From Clostridiales bacterium (GTDB lineage: Bacteria; Bacillota; Clostridia; Oscillospirales; Oscillospiraceae): a stretch of DNA of 43,387 nt. The translations under genes and the position numbers were made by a program. Where the stretch lies: assembly GCA_022787565.1 (NCBI GenBank), contig JALFVN010000031.1, positions 1-43,387 on the forward strand, read 5' to 3'. The notes below the pieces were generated by a model. The model made no database searches. It saw nothing but the letters and a program-made list of their open reading frames with translations, and had not been told where the DNA came from. Below, in pieces: positions 1 through 8,713 of the stretch (position 1 is its first letter; every line of letters starts with the position of its first letter).

Positions 1-246
1 AACAGCAGCTGCCTGACGGCTTCTTGCACCGCTGAGACAATGAACAAAAATGGGGGTAGATTTATTGTCAATCATTCCGGCCACTTTGCTAATGGACTTC
101 AAAGGAACATTTTTACTGCCGGGGATATGCCCCTGCCGGTATTCGTCAGGTGTGCGAACATCCAGCAAAACTGCGCCATTCGTAGTTCTATATTCTTTGA
201 CACCCTGATTGATGTCAGGGTCTTTCATAAAATCGAAGAATCCCAT
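1..246 (-). CDS. Rhodanese-like domain protein (3' end beyond window)
   Basis: The reverse strand from 246 reads MGFFDFMKDPDINQGVKEY and runs open for 82 codons to the window edge, so the C-terminus is missing. It shows rhodanese landmarks: a LLDVRTPDEYRQGHIPG segment at residues 28-44 and an active-site loop HCLSGARS near residue 71 whose cysteine would carry the persulfide sulfur. Rhodanese single-domain proteins move sulfane sulfur; the substrate here is unknown. The ATG is preceded by GGAGGTGC at good spacing. It starts 12 bp after the stop of the upstream rhodanese lipoprotein gene, so the two are probably cotranscribed. There is no signal peptide, so it is likely cytoplasmic. The family is clear, the role is not. 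Confidence 0.85.
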   Translation of the reverse strand, partial: MGFFDFMKDPDINQGVKEYRTTNGAVLLDVRTPDEYRQGHIPGSKNVPLKSISKVAGMIDNKSTPIFVHCLSGARSRQAAAV

Positions 247-258
247 CTTTGCACCTCC

Positions 259-674
259 TTACAGCATGGCGAGAATCTGAGCCTTAGGTCTGGCACCGGT
301 GACTGTTTCACCGTGCCAACTATTAATTCCGCCGATCTCAATGATATTGGTGTAGCCCAGTTTCACCAGTTTTTCAGATGCCTGCTTACTCCGATTACCG
401 CTGCGGCAGTATACCAGAATCAGCTGATCTTTATCCGGCAGTTCAGAGATAACCTCTGTGCCAATGGATTCGTTGGCAATATTGATAGCACCGGGAATAT
501 GCTTTTCGCTATATTCCTGAGCAGTACGACATCGAGGATGATGCATCCGGTTTCCTCCTCCATCATCGTAATAGCTTCCTCCATAGTAATCTGTCGATAG
601 GTTTTTTCAGCGGCTTGCGTTGCACAACCAGAGAGAAGCAGTAAAGTCATTAAAATGGGAATGATTCTTTTCAT
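259..674 (-). pseudogene. Rhodanese-like lipoprotein, broken by a 1-bp frameshift
   Basis: The 5' frame encodes a lipoprotein signal peptide (MKRIIPILMTLLLLSGCATQ, lipobox LSGC) followed by the start of a rhodanese domain ending in GCIILDV. The rest of the domain continues in another frame from RTAQEYSEKHIPGAINIA through the active-site loop YCRSGNRS to the stop. Adding one base near 527 (GATGTCGTACT would become GATGTCCGTACT) restores a single reading frame of about 138 residues with the expected LDVRT motif. The intact protein would be a surface-anchored single-domain rhodanese. The lesion may be a true pseudogene mutation or an assembly error. It is followed closely by a cytoplasmic rhodanese gene. 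Confidence 0.8.
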
Positions 675-757
675 GTGTATACCTCCATATTTTGAAGATA
701 GGGCAGCTATTTCCAGCTGCCCTGTTTCCTTTTTTATGTTCTTGCCATATATTTTAA

Positions 758-785
758 ATTATAACATGCCTTTTTTGGTTTTCAA
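758..785 (-). promoter_or_regulatory. Promoter of the rhodanese gene pair
   Basis: On the minus strand TTGAAA (785-780), a 16-bp spacer and TATAAT (763-758) preceded by TG form a good sigma-A promoter with an extended -10. Between it and the lipoprotein start lies an 8-bp stem, GGGCAGCT/AGCTGCCC at 701-708/715-722, which would be in the mRNA leader. The role of the stem is unknown. Confidence 0.65.
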
Positions 786-1320
786 TAATTAACCATGACA
801 ATTTTGCGAAAGGTTGCTTGGTTCGTCATTGCATCATGTCGTTCTTCGGTTCAAATCCACCCACCGCTAACTTTTTCCGACTACTTTGCTCAGTTAATTT
901 GAAGTAAAAGGTGCGCGGGATTTTTGGCTCGAAAACGCAAAAAAACAGCCCCGGTCTGGCTATGATTGCCATTCCGAAGCCGGTTTTCTCTGGTTTTACA
1001 GTATTTTGGGCTGTTTTTGCCCTAAAAGCAAAAAAATTGCCTGATTTATCCGGTAGACAAATCAGGCAATCCATTTGGAAAAGGTAGGCCATTTTGATAC
1101 AATTCTACACGTGGGGTGCACCGGCTGAAAAGTGGGGTGCACTTCTTGTTTTGTGGGGTGCATTTGACATGACGAGAATAACATTATGTCAACCAAACTG
1201 GCTGAATTTTTCCTCGGTTTTACAGTCAACTGGCTGTCGCATCCCATCTGGCGCTTTGGTATAATCAAGGCGATAATTCCTGGTTAATGAGATTTATCCA
1301 AACTATGATCTATCCTTGCA
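786..1320. other. Intergenic region without a convincing gene
   Basis: This gap holds short minus-strand ORFs (826-1092 and 1062-1268) with no recognisable domain, no clear ribosome binding site and a composition unlike the neighbours; I do not call them genes. Two structures stand out: three copies of GTGGGGTGCA at a strict 21-bp period (1111-1162), and an inverted pair TTGACAT (1164-1170) / ATGTCAA (1186-1192). They may mark an insertion-sequence end or a regulatory site downstream of the rhamnose operon. Confidence 0.5.
1111..1162. repeat. Three GTGGGGTGCA repeats at 21-bp period
   Basis: The 10-mer GTGGGGTGCA begins at 1111, 1132 and 1153, exactly 21 bp apart, so the copies lie on the same helical face. 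Multiple internal terminal repeats of about this size are typical of IS21-family ends, but no transposase gene is nearby, so this would be a remnant. A regulator binding array is the alternative. Confidence 0.6.
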
Positions 1321-2136
1321 TCACAAATACAGAAAATCCTTGCGGTAATCAACTCCAAAGTGTTCGGCAAGCTCCACCATCTGGTCGTCCCGGATGGTGT
1401 TTACTCTGGGCAGGTGGGCGGTGAGCATATAGATTTGGGCAGCCTTTTCCACGGTCTCAATGAGTCCGAAGGTCTCGTCCATGGTTTTCCCGGCGCCGTA
1501 GATGCCGTGCATGCCCCAGACCACCAGCCTAAACTCCTTCATTTTCTCTGCAGTTGCCTCGCCGATGGAGTTAGTGCCGCAGAGCATCCAGGGAAGCACC
1601 CCCACGCCGTCCGGGAACACTACAATGCACTCGGTGCACATCTCCCAGAGCGTATGGGTGAACTTCTTCTCGTCCAGCTCGTGAACGAAGTTCATAGCCA
1701 GGGTGTAGGTGGGATGGCAGTGCATCACTACCCGGTTTTCCGGGTCAACAGAGAGACGGGCCATGTGGCTCATCAGGTGGGCGGGAAACTCGGAGGTGAA
1801 TTTGCCGCCGTCCTTGTAGCCCCACAGCAGCTCAGCGGTTTGACCGTCGGCAGCAATGCGAACGATGCCCAGATTGGTTTCCGGATCAGCGTCCACATTC
1901 TTAAAATACTTGCCTGTGCCGGTGACGATAAAGATCTTGCCGATAATGGCGGTTGCGTCAAAGCCCAGAGGGATAGTGCGGATGACCTTGTTCAGATCCA
2001 GATATTCGGCAACCTGGGACTCGTCCAACAGATAGCTGATGTTGCCGCCGTTGCGCTCGTCCCAGCCCAGGCGGTACATGTTGGCAGTGGTCTGCCGCAT
2101 CTCCTCCACAAAGGGGGCGGTAAAAATGTCTTTCAT
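1321..2136 (-). CDS. rhaD: Rhamnulose-1-phosphate aldolase
   Basis: Class II aldolase that splits L-rhamnulose 1-phosphate into dihydroxyacetone phosphate and L-lactaldehyde, the last step of rhamnose catabolism, in the cytoplasm. The 271-residue protein matches the RhaD length. It carries the zinc-binding HCHPT segment in the middle, a third histidine in WGMHGIYGAG, and an N-terminal GWDERNGGNISY motif typical of this family. I start at MKDIFTAPFV (2136), which has GAGAGG at proper spacing; an upstream start at 2196 would overlap rhaA without a ribosome binding site. It lies 5 bp after the rhaA stop and is the last gene of the operon. No lactaldehyde reductase or rhamnose mutarotase gene follows. 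Confidence 0.95.
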   Translation of the reverse strand: MKDIFTAPFVEEMRQTTANMYRLGWDERNGGNISYLLDESQVAEYLDLNKVIRTIPLGFDATAIIGKIFIVTGTGKYFKNVDADPETNLGIVRIAADGQTAELLWGYKDGGKFTSEFPAHLMSHMARLSVDPENRVVMHCHPTYTLAMNFVHELDEKKFTHTLWEMCTECIVVFPDGVGVLPWMLCGTNSIGEATAEKMKEFRLVVWGMHGIYGAGKTMDETFGLIETVEKAAQIYMLTAHLPRVNTIRDDQMVELAEHFGVDYRKDFLYL

Positions 2137-2141
2137 GAAAA

Positions 2142-3392
2142 TTAACCTCTCTTGCTCAGAACTTCTGCTTCGTACTTCTTGACCTTCGGGTACCATTCCC
2201 CATCAGCGGGCGCGCCGCACTCCCGGCAATACTGCTCCCAGATTTCCCCAAAGGGCATAGTTTTCAACTCTTCCTGCCGTACCATCAGCTCCGTCCAGTT
2301 GCCCTCATTCTGCATAGCGGTCAGGTCGGGGGTACACAGGGCCAGCAGCAGAGCCTTCTGCACATTCCGGAATCCCACCGTCCAGGCGGAAATCCGGTTG
2401 ATGGAGGCATCGAAATAGTCAAGGGCCATATTCACCCTGCCCTCCAGGCCGCCGCAGCGGACAATCTCCTTGCAGATTTCCTTAGTCTCGTCGTCCAGCA
2501 GAACCACATGGTCAGAATCCCAGCGTATGGGCCGGGTGATGTGCAGGGCGATTTCCGGGAAGAAGGTAAGCAATGCGGGAATTTTGTCGCTGACAACCTC
2601 AGTCGGGTGATAGTGGCCGTTATCCATCAAGGGGATGCACTTTTCAAGATTCATAGCGGCGTAGCTCAGGGCGAACTCAGCGGAGCCGACGGTGTAGGCC
2701 TCCACGCCGATGCCGAAAACCTTGCTTTCGATGCAGGGCTTGACTTTCGTAAAATCGTAAGGCTCAGAGAGGATTTCGTCGATGCTCTCCCGGTAGTGCA
2801 CTCTCGGCCCCATCCGGTCGGCGGGGATGTCCTTGAAACCGTCACCCGTCCAGATGTTCATGACGCAGGGCTGGCCCAGTTCTTCCGCCAGATAGTTGGA
2901 GATGCGGATACACGCCTTTCCATGCTCGATCCAGAATTTACGAATTTCCGGATCGGGAGAGGACAAAGTCAGTCCATTCGCTTTCGGATGGGAGAAGAAG
3001 GTGGGGTTAAAGTCGCAGCCCAGACCCCGTTCCCTGCAGAAGTCCACCCATTTGGCAAAATGCTTCGGCTCCAGTTTGTCCCGGTCCGCCCACTCGCCGT
3101 CCTCGAAGATAGCGTAGGAGGCGTGAAGGTTCATCTTCTTGGTGCCGGGGCACAGCTTCAGAGCCTGGTCAATGTCCGCCATCAGTTCCTCCGGGGTTCT
3201 GGCCCGGCCGGGATAGTTGCCGGTGGTCTGGATTCCGCCGGTCAGAGGCTTGGTGGGGTCGGTGTCGAAGCCCCGCACATCGTCACCCTGCCAGCAGTGC
3301 AGGGAAACGGGGACGGTTTTCAGTTTGGCAATAGCGGCGTCTGTATCCACGCCGAGTAACAAATATTTTGCTTTTGCTTCTGCGTAACTCAT
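2142..3392 (-). CDS. rhaA: L-rhamnose isomerase
   Basis: Converts L-rhamnose to L-rhamnulose, a metal-dependent aldose-ketose isomerisation. The 416-residue protein is full length for RhaA. The N-terminus holds the family-typical SLHCWQGDDVRGFD segment (about residues 30-43), and later come NLHASYAIFE, IWTGDGFKDIPADR and the DNGHYHPTE/WDSDHVVLLDDET segments that contain metal and substrate ligands. The ATG overlaps the rhaB stop by 4 bp (ATGA), showing translational coupling, and has GGAGGCAGATAA in front. It belongs to the rhamnoside operon. Confidence 0.97.
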   Translation of the reverse strand: MSYAEAKAKYLLLGVDTDAAIAKLKTVPVSLHCWQGDDVRGFDTDPTKPLTGGIQTTGNYPGRARTPEELMADIDQALKLCPGTKKMNLHASYAIFEDGEWADRDKLEPKHFAKWVDFCRERGLGCDFNPTFFSHPKANGLTLSSPDPEIRKFWIEHGKACIRISNYLAEELGQPCVMNIWTGDGFKDIPADRMGPRVHYRESIDEILSEPYDFTKVKPCIESKVFGIGVEAYTVGSAEFALSYAAMNLEKCIPLMDNGHYHPTEVVSDKIPALLTFFPEIALHITRPIRWDSDHVVLLDDETKEICKEIVRCGGLEGRVNMALDYFDASINRISAWTVGFRNVQKALLLALCTPDLTAMQNEGNWTELMVRQEELKTMPFGEIWEQYCRECGAPADGEWYPKVKKYEAEVLSKRG

Positions 3393-4666
3393 TTATCTGC
3401 CTCCATTTGTATTTTCAGATTACCTAAAGCGGTGGCTTCAATGGGCAGGGCTATGACTTTTTTCCCGGTTGCTTCTTCCGTCAGGCGGTTCAGGAACGCG
3501 TTTTTCGCGCCGCCGCCCACGATGTACAGCTTTTTATAAGTGCGTCCCGTGTTCCGTTCCAGCTCGTCCAAGGCCTGCCGGTAGCTGGCTGCCAGAGAGC
3601 GATAGGCACAACGAAAATAATCACCGACGGTTCCCAGTGCATTGCCCGTTGCCTTGTCAAAGGCTGCTTTCATGCTCTTGGGTGCAAGAAATTCCGGGGC
3701 GTTGGCATCTACCAGTACACTACAGATGCTGCTTTCTGCCAGCTCCACGATCTCCGGGAAAGGCATGTCCGGACAGAGTTCTCTTTGCAGCTCATTCACC
3801 AGCCACATACCCATAATGTTTTTCTGGTATCGGTTGTAGTCCACGCCGCCCTCGTTGGAGTAGTTGGCTTCCTCGCTTGCTTTGTCCGTGATGGGCTTAG
3901 GGGTCTTGACACCCAGCAAAGACCAGGTGCCGGAGGAAATATAAGGCTCATTACCCTCCATAGGAATGCCCTCTACCGCGGAGCCGGTGTCGTGGGTGGC
4001 GCAGAGAACGCACTGGATTCCCTCATATTCTCCAACCACCGTCCCCGGCTGGCTGAGCTTCGGGAACAGGTGCTTGGGATACCCAAGCGTTCTGATGATT
4101 TCCTCATCGAACGCTCCGGTTTGGGCGTTGACCATGCCCATAGTGGTAGCATTGGTGTATTCCCGTGCTTTGACCCCGCAGAGCTTCCAGAGCAGGTACT
4201 CAGGAATCATCAACAGATCCGTGACGCCCTCCAGTCGCCCTGCCAGCTTGTCAGCATAGAGCTGATAGATGGAATTAAAGGGCTGGAACTGGCAGCCGGT
4301 ATGGCGGTACAGTACCGAAAAGGGCATCTTCTCATGTACCGGCGAAATTACCGCCTCGGTGCGGCTGTCCCGATAGGCATAGACCGGCAGTACTTCCGAA
4401 TCGTCCCGGAGCAGTACATAGTCCACGCCCCAGGTGTCGATGGAGAGACTTTGAATGTCAGAAAATTCCGCTTTTGCCGCACGGATGCCGTTTTTCACTT
4501 CCCGGAGCAGGGCCTCTATGTCCCAGACCAGATGGCCCTCTTCCTGATGCACGCCGTTGGGGAAGCGGTAGACCTCTTTGGTGTAAATCTCGCTCTCCTC
4601 CTGCCATCCCACGATGTGACGCCCGGAGGAAGCGCCGATGTCGATGGCCAGACAGATATTTCTCAC
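3389..4666 (-). CDS. rhaB: Rhamnulokinase (GTG start)
   Basis: FGGY-family kinase that phosphorylates L-rhamnulose at O-1 with ATP. The N-terminal phosphate-binding AIDIGASSGRH segment, SIDTWGVDYVLL, the substrate-contact YRDSRT, ATHDTGSAV and the C-terminal IVGGGAKNAFLN nucleotide loop are all visible. I choose the GTG at 4666 (MRNICLAIDIG) because GAGAGGTGA lies just upstream, inside the end of the GH78 gene; a TTG at 4681 is in frame but poorly placed. At 425 residues it is somewhat shorter than the E. coli enzyme but has all family blocks. It begins 4 bp after the GH78 stop and overlaps rhaA by 4 bp, so it is tightly coupled on both sides. Confidence 0.95.
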   Translation of the reverse strand: MRNICLAIDIGASSGRHIVGWQEESEIYTKEVYRFPNGVHQEEGHLVWDIEALLREVKNGIRAAKAEFSDIQSLSIDTWGVDYVLLRDDSEVLPVYAYRDSRTEAVISPVHEKMPFSVLYRHTGCQFQPFNSIYQLYADKLAGRLEGVTDLLMIPEYLLWKLCGVKAREYTNATTMGMVNAQTGAFDEEIIRTLGYPKHLFPKLSQPGTVVGEYEGIQCVLCATHDTGSAVEGIPMEGNEPYISSGTWSLLGVKTPKPITDKASEEANYSNEGGVDYNRYQKNIMGMWLVNELQRELCPDMPFPEIVELAESSICSVLVDANAPEFLAPKSMKAAFDKATGNALGTVGDYFRCAYRSLAASYRQALDELERNTGRTYKKLYIVGGGAKNAFLNRLTEEATGKKVIALPIEATALGNLKIQMEADK

Positions 4667-4670
4667 GCTC

Positions 4671-7229
4671 TCACCTCTCAAAACGCCATGCTCCGGCAGT
4701 CAGGCGGCAGGGCTCCTGACCGGGCAGACAAAGCTCCGCCGTGCAGTTGGCGGGCACGGTAATTTCAAAAACAGTCTTACCCCTTTCCCGGGTCCAGCCG
4801 CTCTCCACCCGGCCATAGACGCTCTGGTAACCGGCTTTGGCATAAGTGAAATGTCCGCCGGGCCGGGGGCTGATGGTGAAGTGATTTTCCCCGTCTACCC
4901 GGATGCCGCACATGGTCTTGAAGAGCCACTCACAGGCGGCTCCCTTGGAATAGTGGTTCAGGGAGGCGATGCCGTCCTGGGCCTGGGTCCCTTCCCAGGA
5001 CTCCCAGATGGTGGTGGCGCCGTTTTTTGGCATGAAGAGCCAGCCGGGCATCTCCTCGTTTTCCAGCAGTCGGTAGGCAGCTTCCGTGTCGATCTCCGTC
5101 AGCACGTCCAGAATCAACGGCGTGGAGAGAAAGCCGGTGCCCAGCCGCCAGCCGTAGTGCTCCAGGGCCTGAAGGAGCCGTTTTCTCGCAAATTTTGTCT
5201 GCTCCTCATCCAGCAGCGCGAAGGCCAGGGGGCGCACAAGCCTTGCCTGCCGGTCGGTGTCCAGAGAGAATTCAGGCCGCTTCGCCAGAGCCTGATAGGC
5301 CCTTTTGCAGCCCTCGTGATATTCGTGATAGAGGGGGATATCCTCCTCCTTGCCCAGGGCCCGGGCAATCTCCTCCATAATGCCCATCACATGGGCGGTG
5401 TAGGCGGTGGATACCTCCGGGTGGGGTTCGGCAAAATCCAGCCATTTCATGGCATACACGTCGGTGGGCTCCGCCCATTCGCCGTAGGACTGGCCCCGGT
5501 TGACCAGATACTTTTTCTCCGGACCTTTCACGCCCAGAGGCTTTGCGTATGGCCCGCCCCACTTGCCGCAGCGGGAGATCATAAATCCGGCATATTTTTT
5601 CATCCCCTCGTAGTGCTGACGCAGCAGGCTGTCGTCCCCGTACAGCTTCCAGAAGCGGTAGGGGATCAGAATACCGGCGTCGGACCAGCCCACGCTGCCG
5701 TTCATCACATTCATGTAAAAATCCACGCCGCCCATGGGCGCGATTTGGGGCAGACGGCCGTTTTTCTTCTGCCAGTCGTACATATCGTTCAGATATTTCC
5801 GGAAAAAGGCCGCGCTGTCCAGCAGATACCCGGCGGTGTCAAAGAAGATCTGGGCATCGCCGGTCCAGCCGTGACGCTCCCGGGTCGGGCAGTCCGTGGG
5901 GATGTCCGCGAAATTGTCTTTGGCCGACCACACGGTTGCCTCCACAAACTGATTAAGAAGTGTATGGGAGCTTTCAAACCAGCCTGTCCGCTCCAGATTG
6001 GAATAGACCGCAATGGCGGTGAAGTCCTCCGCACGGAAGGAAACATCGGTCTCAACCAGCACATACTGAAAGCCGAAGATGGCAAATGTGGTTTTGTAGT
6101 GGTTTACGCCCTCTTTGCAAAAGTACTCCACCTGCTGCAGGGGGGTGGTGATCTTTTTGTTGGAGCACTGGATGTTCTTCTGGGAAAATTCGCCCTTTTC
6201 GTCCAGCATCTCGCCGAAGCGGAGGAAGACGCGCTGGCCCTGATGAGCATTCACCGTGAATTCCGCGTATCCGGCAATGTTCTGCCCAAAGTCCAGAACG
6301 GTTTTGCCATAGGGGGTGGTGATCATTTTGGGTTTAAAGCGCTCATGCTCGGTCACTGCCACATTATTGGAGGCTGTAGGAATGACGGGATGGGTCGTCT
6401 CTTTTGCCTTTTCCGCGTAACTGGGTGTGCGGGCGGCGTCCACGATTTCTCCGTCTTTGTTGTCGGCAAAGCGTACAGGGCCGTCATGACTCCAAGCCCA
6501 GCTGCCGTCGGTGGCCACGGTCTGAACACTGCCGTCAGCCATGGTCAGCTCCAGCTGGGCCAGCAGTTTGGTCTCTGTGCCATACTGGTTTTTCAGGCCC
6601 CAGGCGCCCACGCTGCCCCGGTACCAGCCGTCGCCTAACTGAAAGGTCAATTGGTTTTCACCGTTTTTCAGCAGCGCGGTCACATCATAGCTCTGGTACT
6701 GCACCCGCCTGCGGTAGTCGGTGATACCGGGCGCAAGGATAAAATCGCCGATGCGCTTGCCGTTCAGCCGTCCCTCATAGACACCGCAGGCCGTGGCGTA
6801 AAGCCGGGCTTTTTTTACCGCGCCTGCGGAAAACACTTTGCGGAAGCAGTCCACGGGGTAGCGCTGCTTTTTGTTCACCCTGTAGTTTCCGGCGATCCAT
6901 TTCGCCTGCCAGTCGGATGCGTCCAGCAGCCCCAACTCAAAATTCGCTTCCTCCGACCAATCGCCGGGCCGGTCGTTCTCGTCCCACAGCCGCACTTGCC
7001 AAATGACCCGACTGCGGCTTGTGAGGACCTCGCCAGCGTACTGCGCCCGCATGGCGCTACCGGGGGTCTTTCCGCTGTCCCACAGCGTATGGCCCTCTTC
7101 GTCCCGGCAAAGGATCTGGTAAGCCGTCTGGGTCACACCGCCTTCGCAGTTCCAGAAGAGCCGGGGCTGTACAATATCTATCCCCATGGGATTATGTAAG
7201 TATTCGGTTTTTATGTTTACGGCAAGCAT
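4671..7229 (-). CDS. Alpha-L-rhamnosidase, GH78
   Basis: Inverting exo-glycosidase that releases terminal L-rhamnose from rhamnosides such as flavonoid diglycosides or pectin oligomers. The 852-residue protein has N-terminal beta domains (about 1-400), the (alpha/alpha)6 catalytic domain (about 410-760) and a C-terminal beta domain. The acidic motif DCPTRERHGWTGDAQ places D446, E451 and D458 at family catalytic positions, and IWESWEGT near 741-748 supplies the proposed general base. There is no signal peptide, so hydrolysis should occur inside the cell on imported oligosaccharides. The start at 7229 has GGAGG in front and lies 1 bp after the symporter stop. Substrate linkage cannot be told from sequence. 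Confidence 0.95.
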   Translation of the reverse strand: MLAVNIKTEYLHNPMGIDIVQPRLFWNCEGGVTQTAYQILCRDEEGHTLWDSGKTPGSAMRAQYAGEVLTSRSRVIWQVRLWDENDRPGDWSEEANFELGLLDASDWQAKWIAGNYRVNKKQRYPVDCFRKVFSAGAVKKARLYATACGVYEGRLNGKRIGDFILAPGITDYRRRVQYQSYDVTALLKNGENQLTFQLGDGWYRGSVGAWGLKNQYGTETKLLAQLELTMADGSVQTVATDGSWAWSHDGPVRFADNKDGEIVDAARTPSYAEKAKETTHPVIPTASNNVAVTEHERFKPKMITTPYGKTVLDFGQNIAGYAEFTVNAHQGQRVFLRFGEMLDEKGEFSQKNIQCSNKKITTPLQQVEYFCKEGVNHYKTTFAIFGFQYVLVETDVSFRAEDFTAIAVYSNLERTGWFESSHTLLNQFVEATVWSAKDNFADIPTDCPTRERHGWTGDAQIFFDTAGYLLDSAAFFRKYLNDMYDWQKKNGRLPQIAPMGGVDFYMNVMNGSVGWSDAGILIPYRFWKLYGDDSLLRQHYEGMKKYAGFMISRCGKWGGPYAKPLGVKGPEKKYLVNRGQSYGEWAEPTDVYAMKWLDFAEPHPEVSTAYTAHVMGIMEEIARALGKEEDIPLYHEYHEGCKRAYQALAKRPEFSLDTDRQARLVRPLAFALLDEEQTKFARKRLLQALEHYGWRLGTGFLSTPLILDVLTEIDTEAAYRLLENEEMPGWLFMPKNGATTIWESWEGTQAQDGIASLNHYSKGAACEWLFKTMCGIRVDGENHFTISPRPGGHFTYAKAGYQSVYGRVESGWTRERGKTVFEITVPANCTAELCLPGQEPCRLTAGAWRFER

Positions 7230-7230
7230 C

Positions 7231-8676
7231 TTATTTTTCCCTCCGGGCCTTGATCTCCGCCTGCTTCTTGCCGATATCCTTCTCCACATTCAGGAAGATC
7301 AGCAGAACCGCAAGGATCACGCCGGTGAATACCTCCAGTCCTACAAAACCAAAGGTGATCACGCTTTTGACCGTCTCCGGCTGGGCCGCCGCCACGGTCA
7401 CACCGTTCACGATCTCCGGGGCCACATACCCGGCAGAGGACAGCATCCCGTTGAAGATGCCGGTGCAGACGCCCACCATGGCCACAGCGATGATGTTATA
7501 CACGGACATGGCGATGCCGTCACTGCGAAAGCCGGTTTTCCATTCCATATGATCCAGCACGTCGGCGAACAGCGCCATGAACACATAGGCGCAGGGCAGG
7601 CCGCCGATGTTCTTGATGAACTGACCCACCAGCATAATGGTCATATTGGTGGGGAACATCCAGCAGATCACGCCGCCGATGGCATAGAGAATGAAACCGG
7701 CCAGGGTAACATTGCGTTTACCGAATTTCTTTGCCAGAGGCCATACGGCGAAGATACCGATGCCCATGGGGATGCCGCCGATGACGGAGAGCATGGTCTG
7801 GGTGAAGCCGTCGTTATAGGTACCCAGCACATAGTTGCAGAAATAGACCAGGCTCACGTTTTTAATGGAGGAGCCGGCAGTAAAGAGCAGAAAATAGACA
7901 TAAATAAGGATCATGTACCGGTCGGTAAAGATCGCCCTCAGCTGCTGCCTGAACGGAACAGCCTGTTCTTCGCCCTCATCCTGATTCTCCAGCGTGACAC
8001 GCTCCTTGGTAAAAAAGTATTCCAGCAGGGTAAGGGGCAGGGCGAGAGCGGAAAGAACGCACATCAGCGCGATCCACTTGCCCTTGTCCACGCCGATCAT
8101 GGGCATGATGACCATGGGGAAAACCAGCGCCACCAGAATACCGCTCATCATGATGGTTGCGATCTGGTTGAACACCGACAGGCTGCCCCGCTGGGTGGTG
8201 TCCCGGGTGGACAGGGGCACCATCAGATTGTGGCTCATGTTGAAGATGGTATAGGCAAAGGAATAGAACAGATTGTAGGACAGCACGACCCAGATCACCT
8301 GCACGGTCTCTGAGGCATTGGGCACGGTGAACAGCAGGATCCCCGTAACGGTGAGCAGAGGAGCGGACAGCAGCAGCCAGGGCCGCGCCTTGCCCGCCGG
8401 CGTGTGGGTACGGTCGATCACATAGCCCATAAGCACGTTTGTGAAAGCGTCCACCACTTTGGAAATAATGGGGAATACCACCAGGAAGGCGCCGCCCCAG
8501 ACGGTGGTCAGCTTCAATACATCCGTGTAGTACACGTTCAGATAAGTCGCCAGAACCGCGTTGAGCAGCAGCGCCCCGGCAGGGCCCAGCAGATAGCCCA
8601 GCCATTTTTCCCTGTTTGTCACGTCCTGTGACCGGATCCGGCTGGCCGGAAGACGTTTTGATGTTGTTTGTTTCAT
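7231..8676 (-). CDS. GPH-family glycoside:cation symporter
   Basis: A 481-residue membrane protein of the glycoside-pentoside-hexuronide (MelB-like) branch of the major facilitator superfamily. It has about 12 hydrophobic segments, an N-terminal [13 protein letters not shown] motif, YYTDVLKL, and [22 protein letters not shown], which corresponds to the MelB cation-site helix with its conserved Asp. Its position between an exo-beta-glucosidase and a rhamnosidase that both lack signal peptides suggests that it imports a rhamnose-containing glycoside for cytoplasmic hydrolysis; the exact substrate is inferred. Start ATG at 8676 follows AAAGGAGAG. The C-terminus is charged and lysine-rich. Confidence 0.93.
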   Translation of the reverse strand: MKQTTSKRLPASRIRSQDVTNREKWLGYLLGPAGALLLNAVLATYLNVYYTDVLKLTTVWGGAFLVVFPIISKVVDAFTNVLMGYVIDRTHTPAGKARPWLLLSAPLLTVTGILLFTVPNASETVQVIWVVLSYNLFYSFAYTIFNMSHNLMVPLSTRDTTQRGSLSVFNQIATIMMSGILVALVFPMVIMPMIGVDKGKWIALMCVLSALALPLTLLEYFFTKERVTLENQDEGEEQAVPFRQQLRAIFTDRYMILIYVYFLLFTAGSSIKNVSLVYFCNYVLGTYNDGFTQTMLSVIGGIPMGIGIFAVWPLAKKFGKRNVTLAGFILYAIGGVICWMFPTNMTIMLVGQFIKNIGGLPCAYVFMALFADVLDHMEWKTGFRSDGIAMSVYNIIAVAMVGVCTGIFNGMLSSAGYVAPEIVNGVTVAAAQPETVKSVITFGFVGLEVFTGVILAVLLIFLNVEKDIGKKQAEIKARREK

Positions 8677-8713
8677 CGTATCTTCTCTCCTTTTTTCAGC
8701 GGGGATGTTCCCA

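Noticed and set aside
1111-1162. CRISPR array
   Set aside because: Units are only 10 bp with 11-bp gaps, far below CRISPR repeat and spacer size; no cas genes in the window.
826-1268. Two short minus-strand ORFs after the rhodanese promoter
   Set aside because: No ribosome sites or families; the second simply translates the 21-bp repeats as a VHPT peptide.
4638-6638. Long plus-strand ORF (666 codons) opposite the GH78 gene
   Set aside because: It is the complement of a clearly conserved rhamnosidase in high-GC DNA; no family resemblance, poor composition, no ribosome site.
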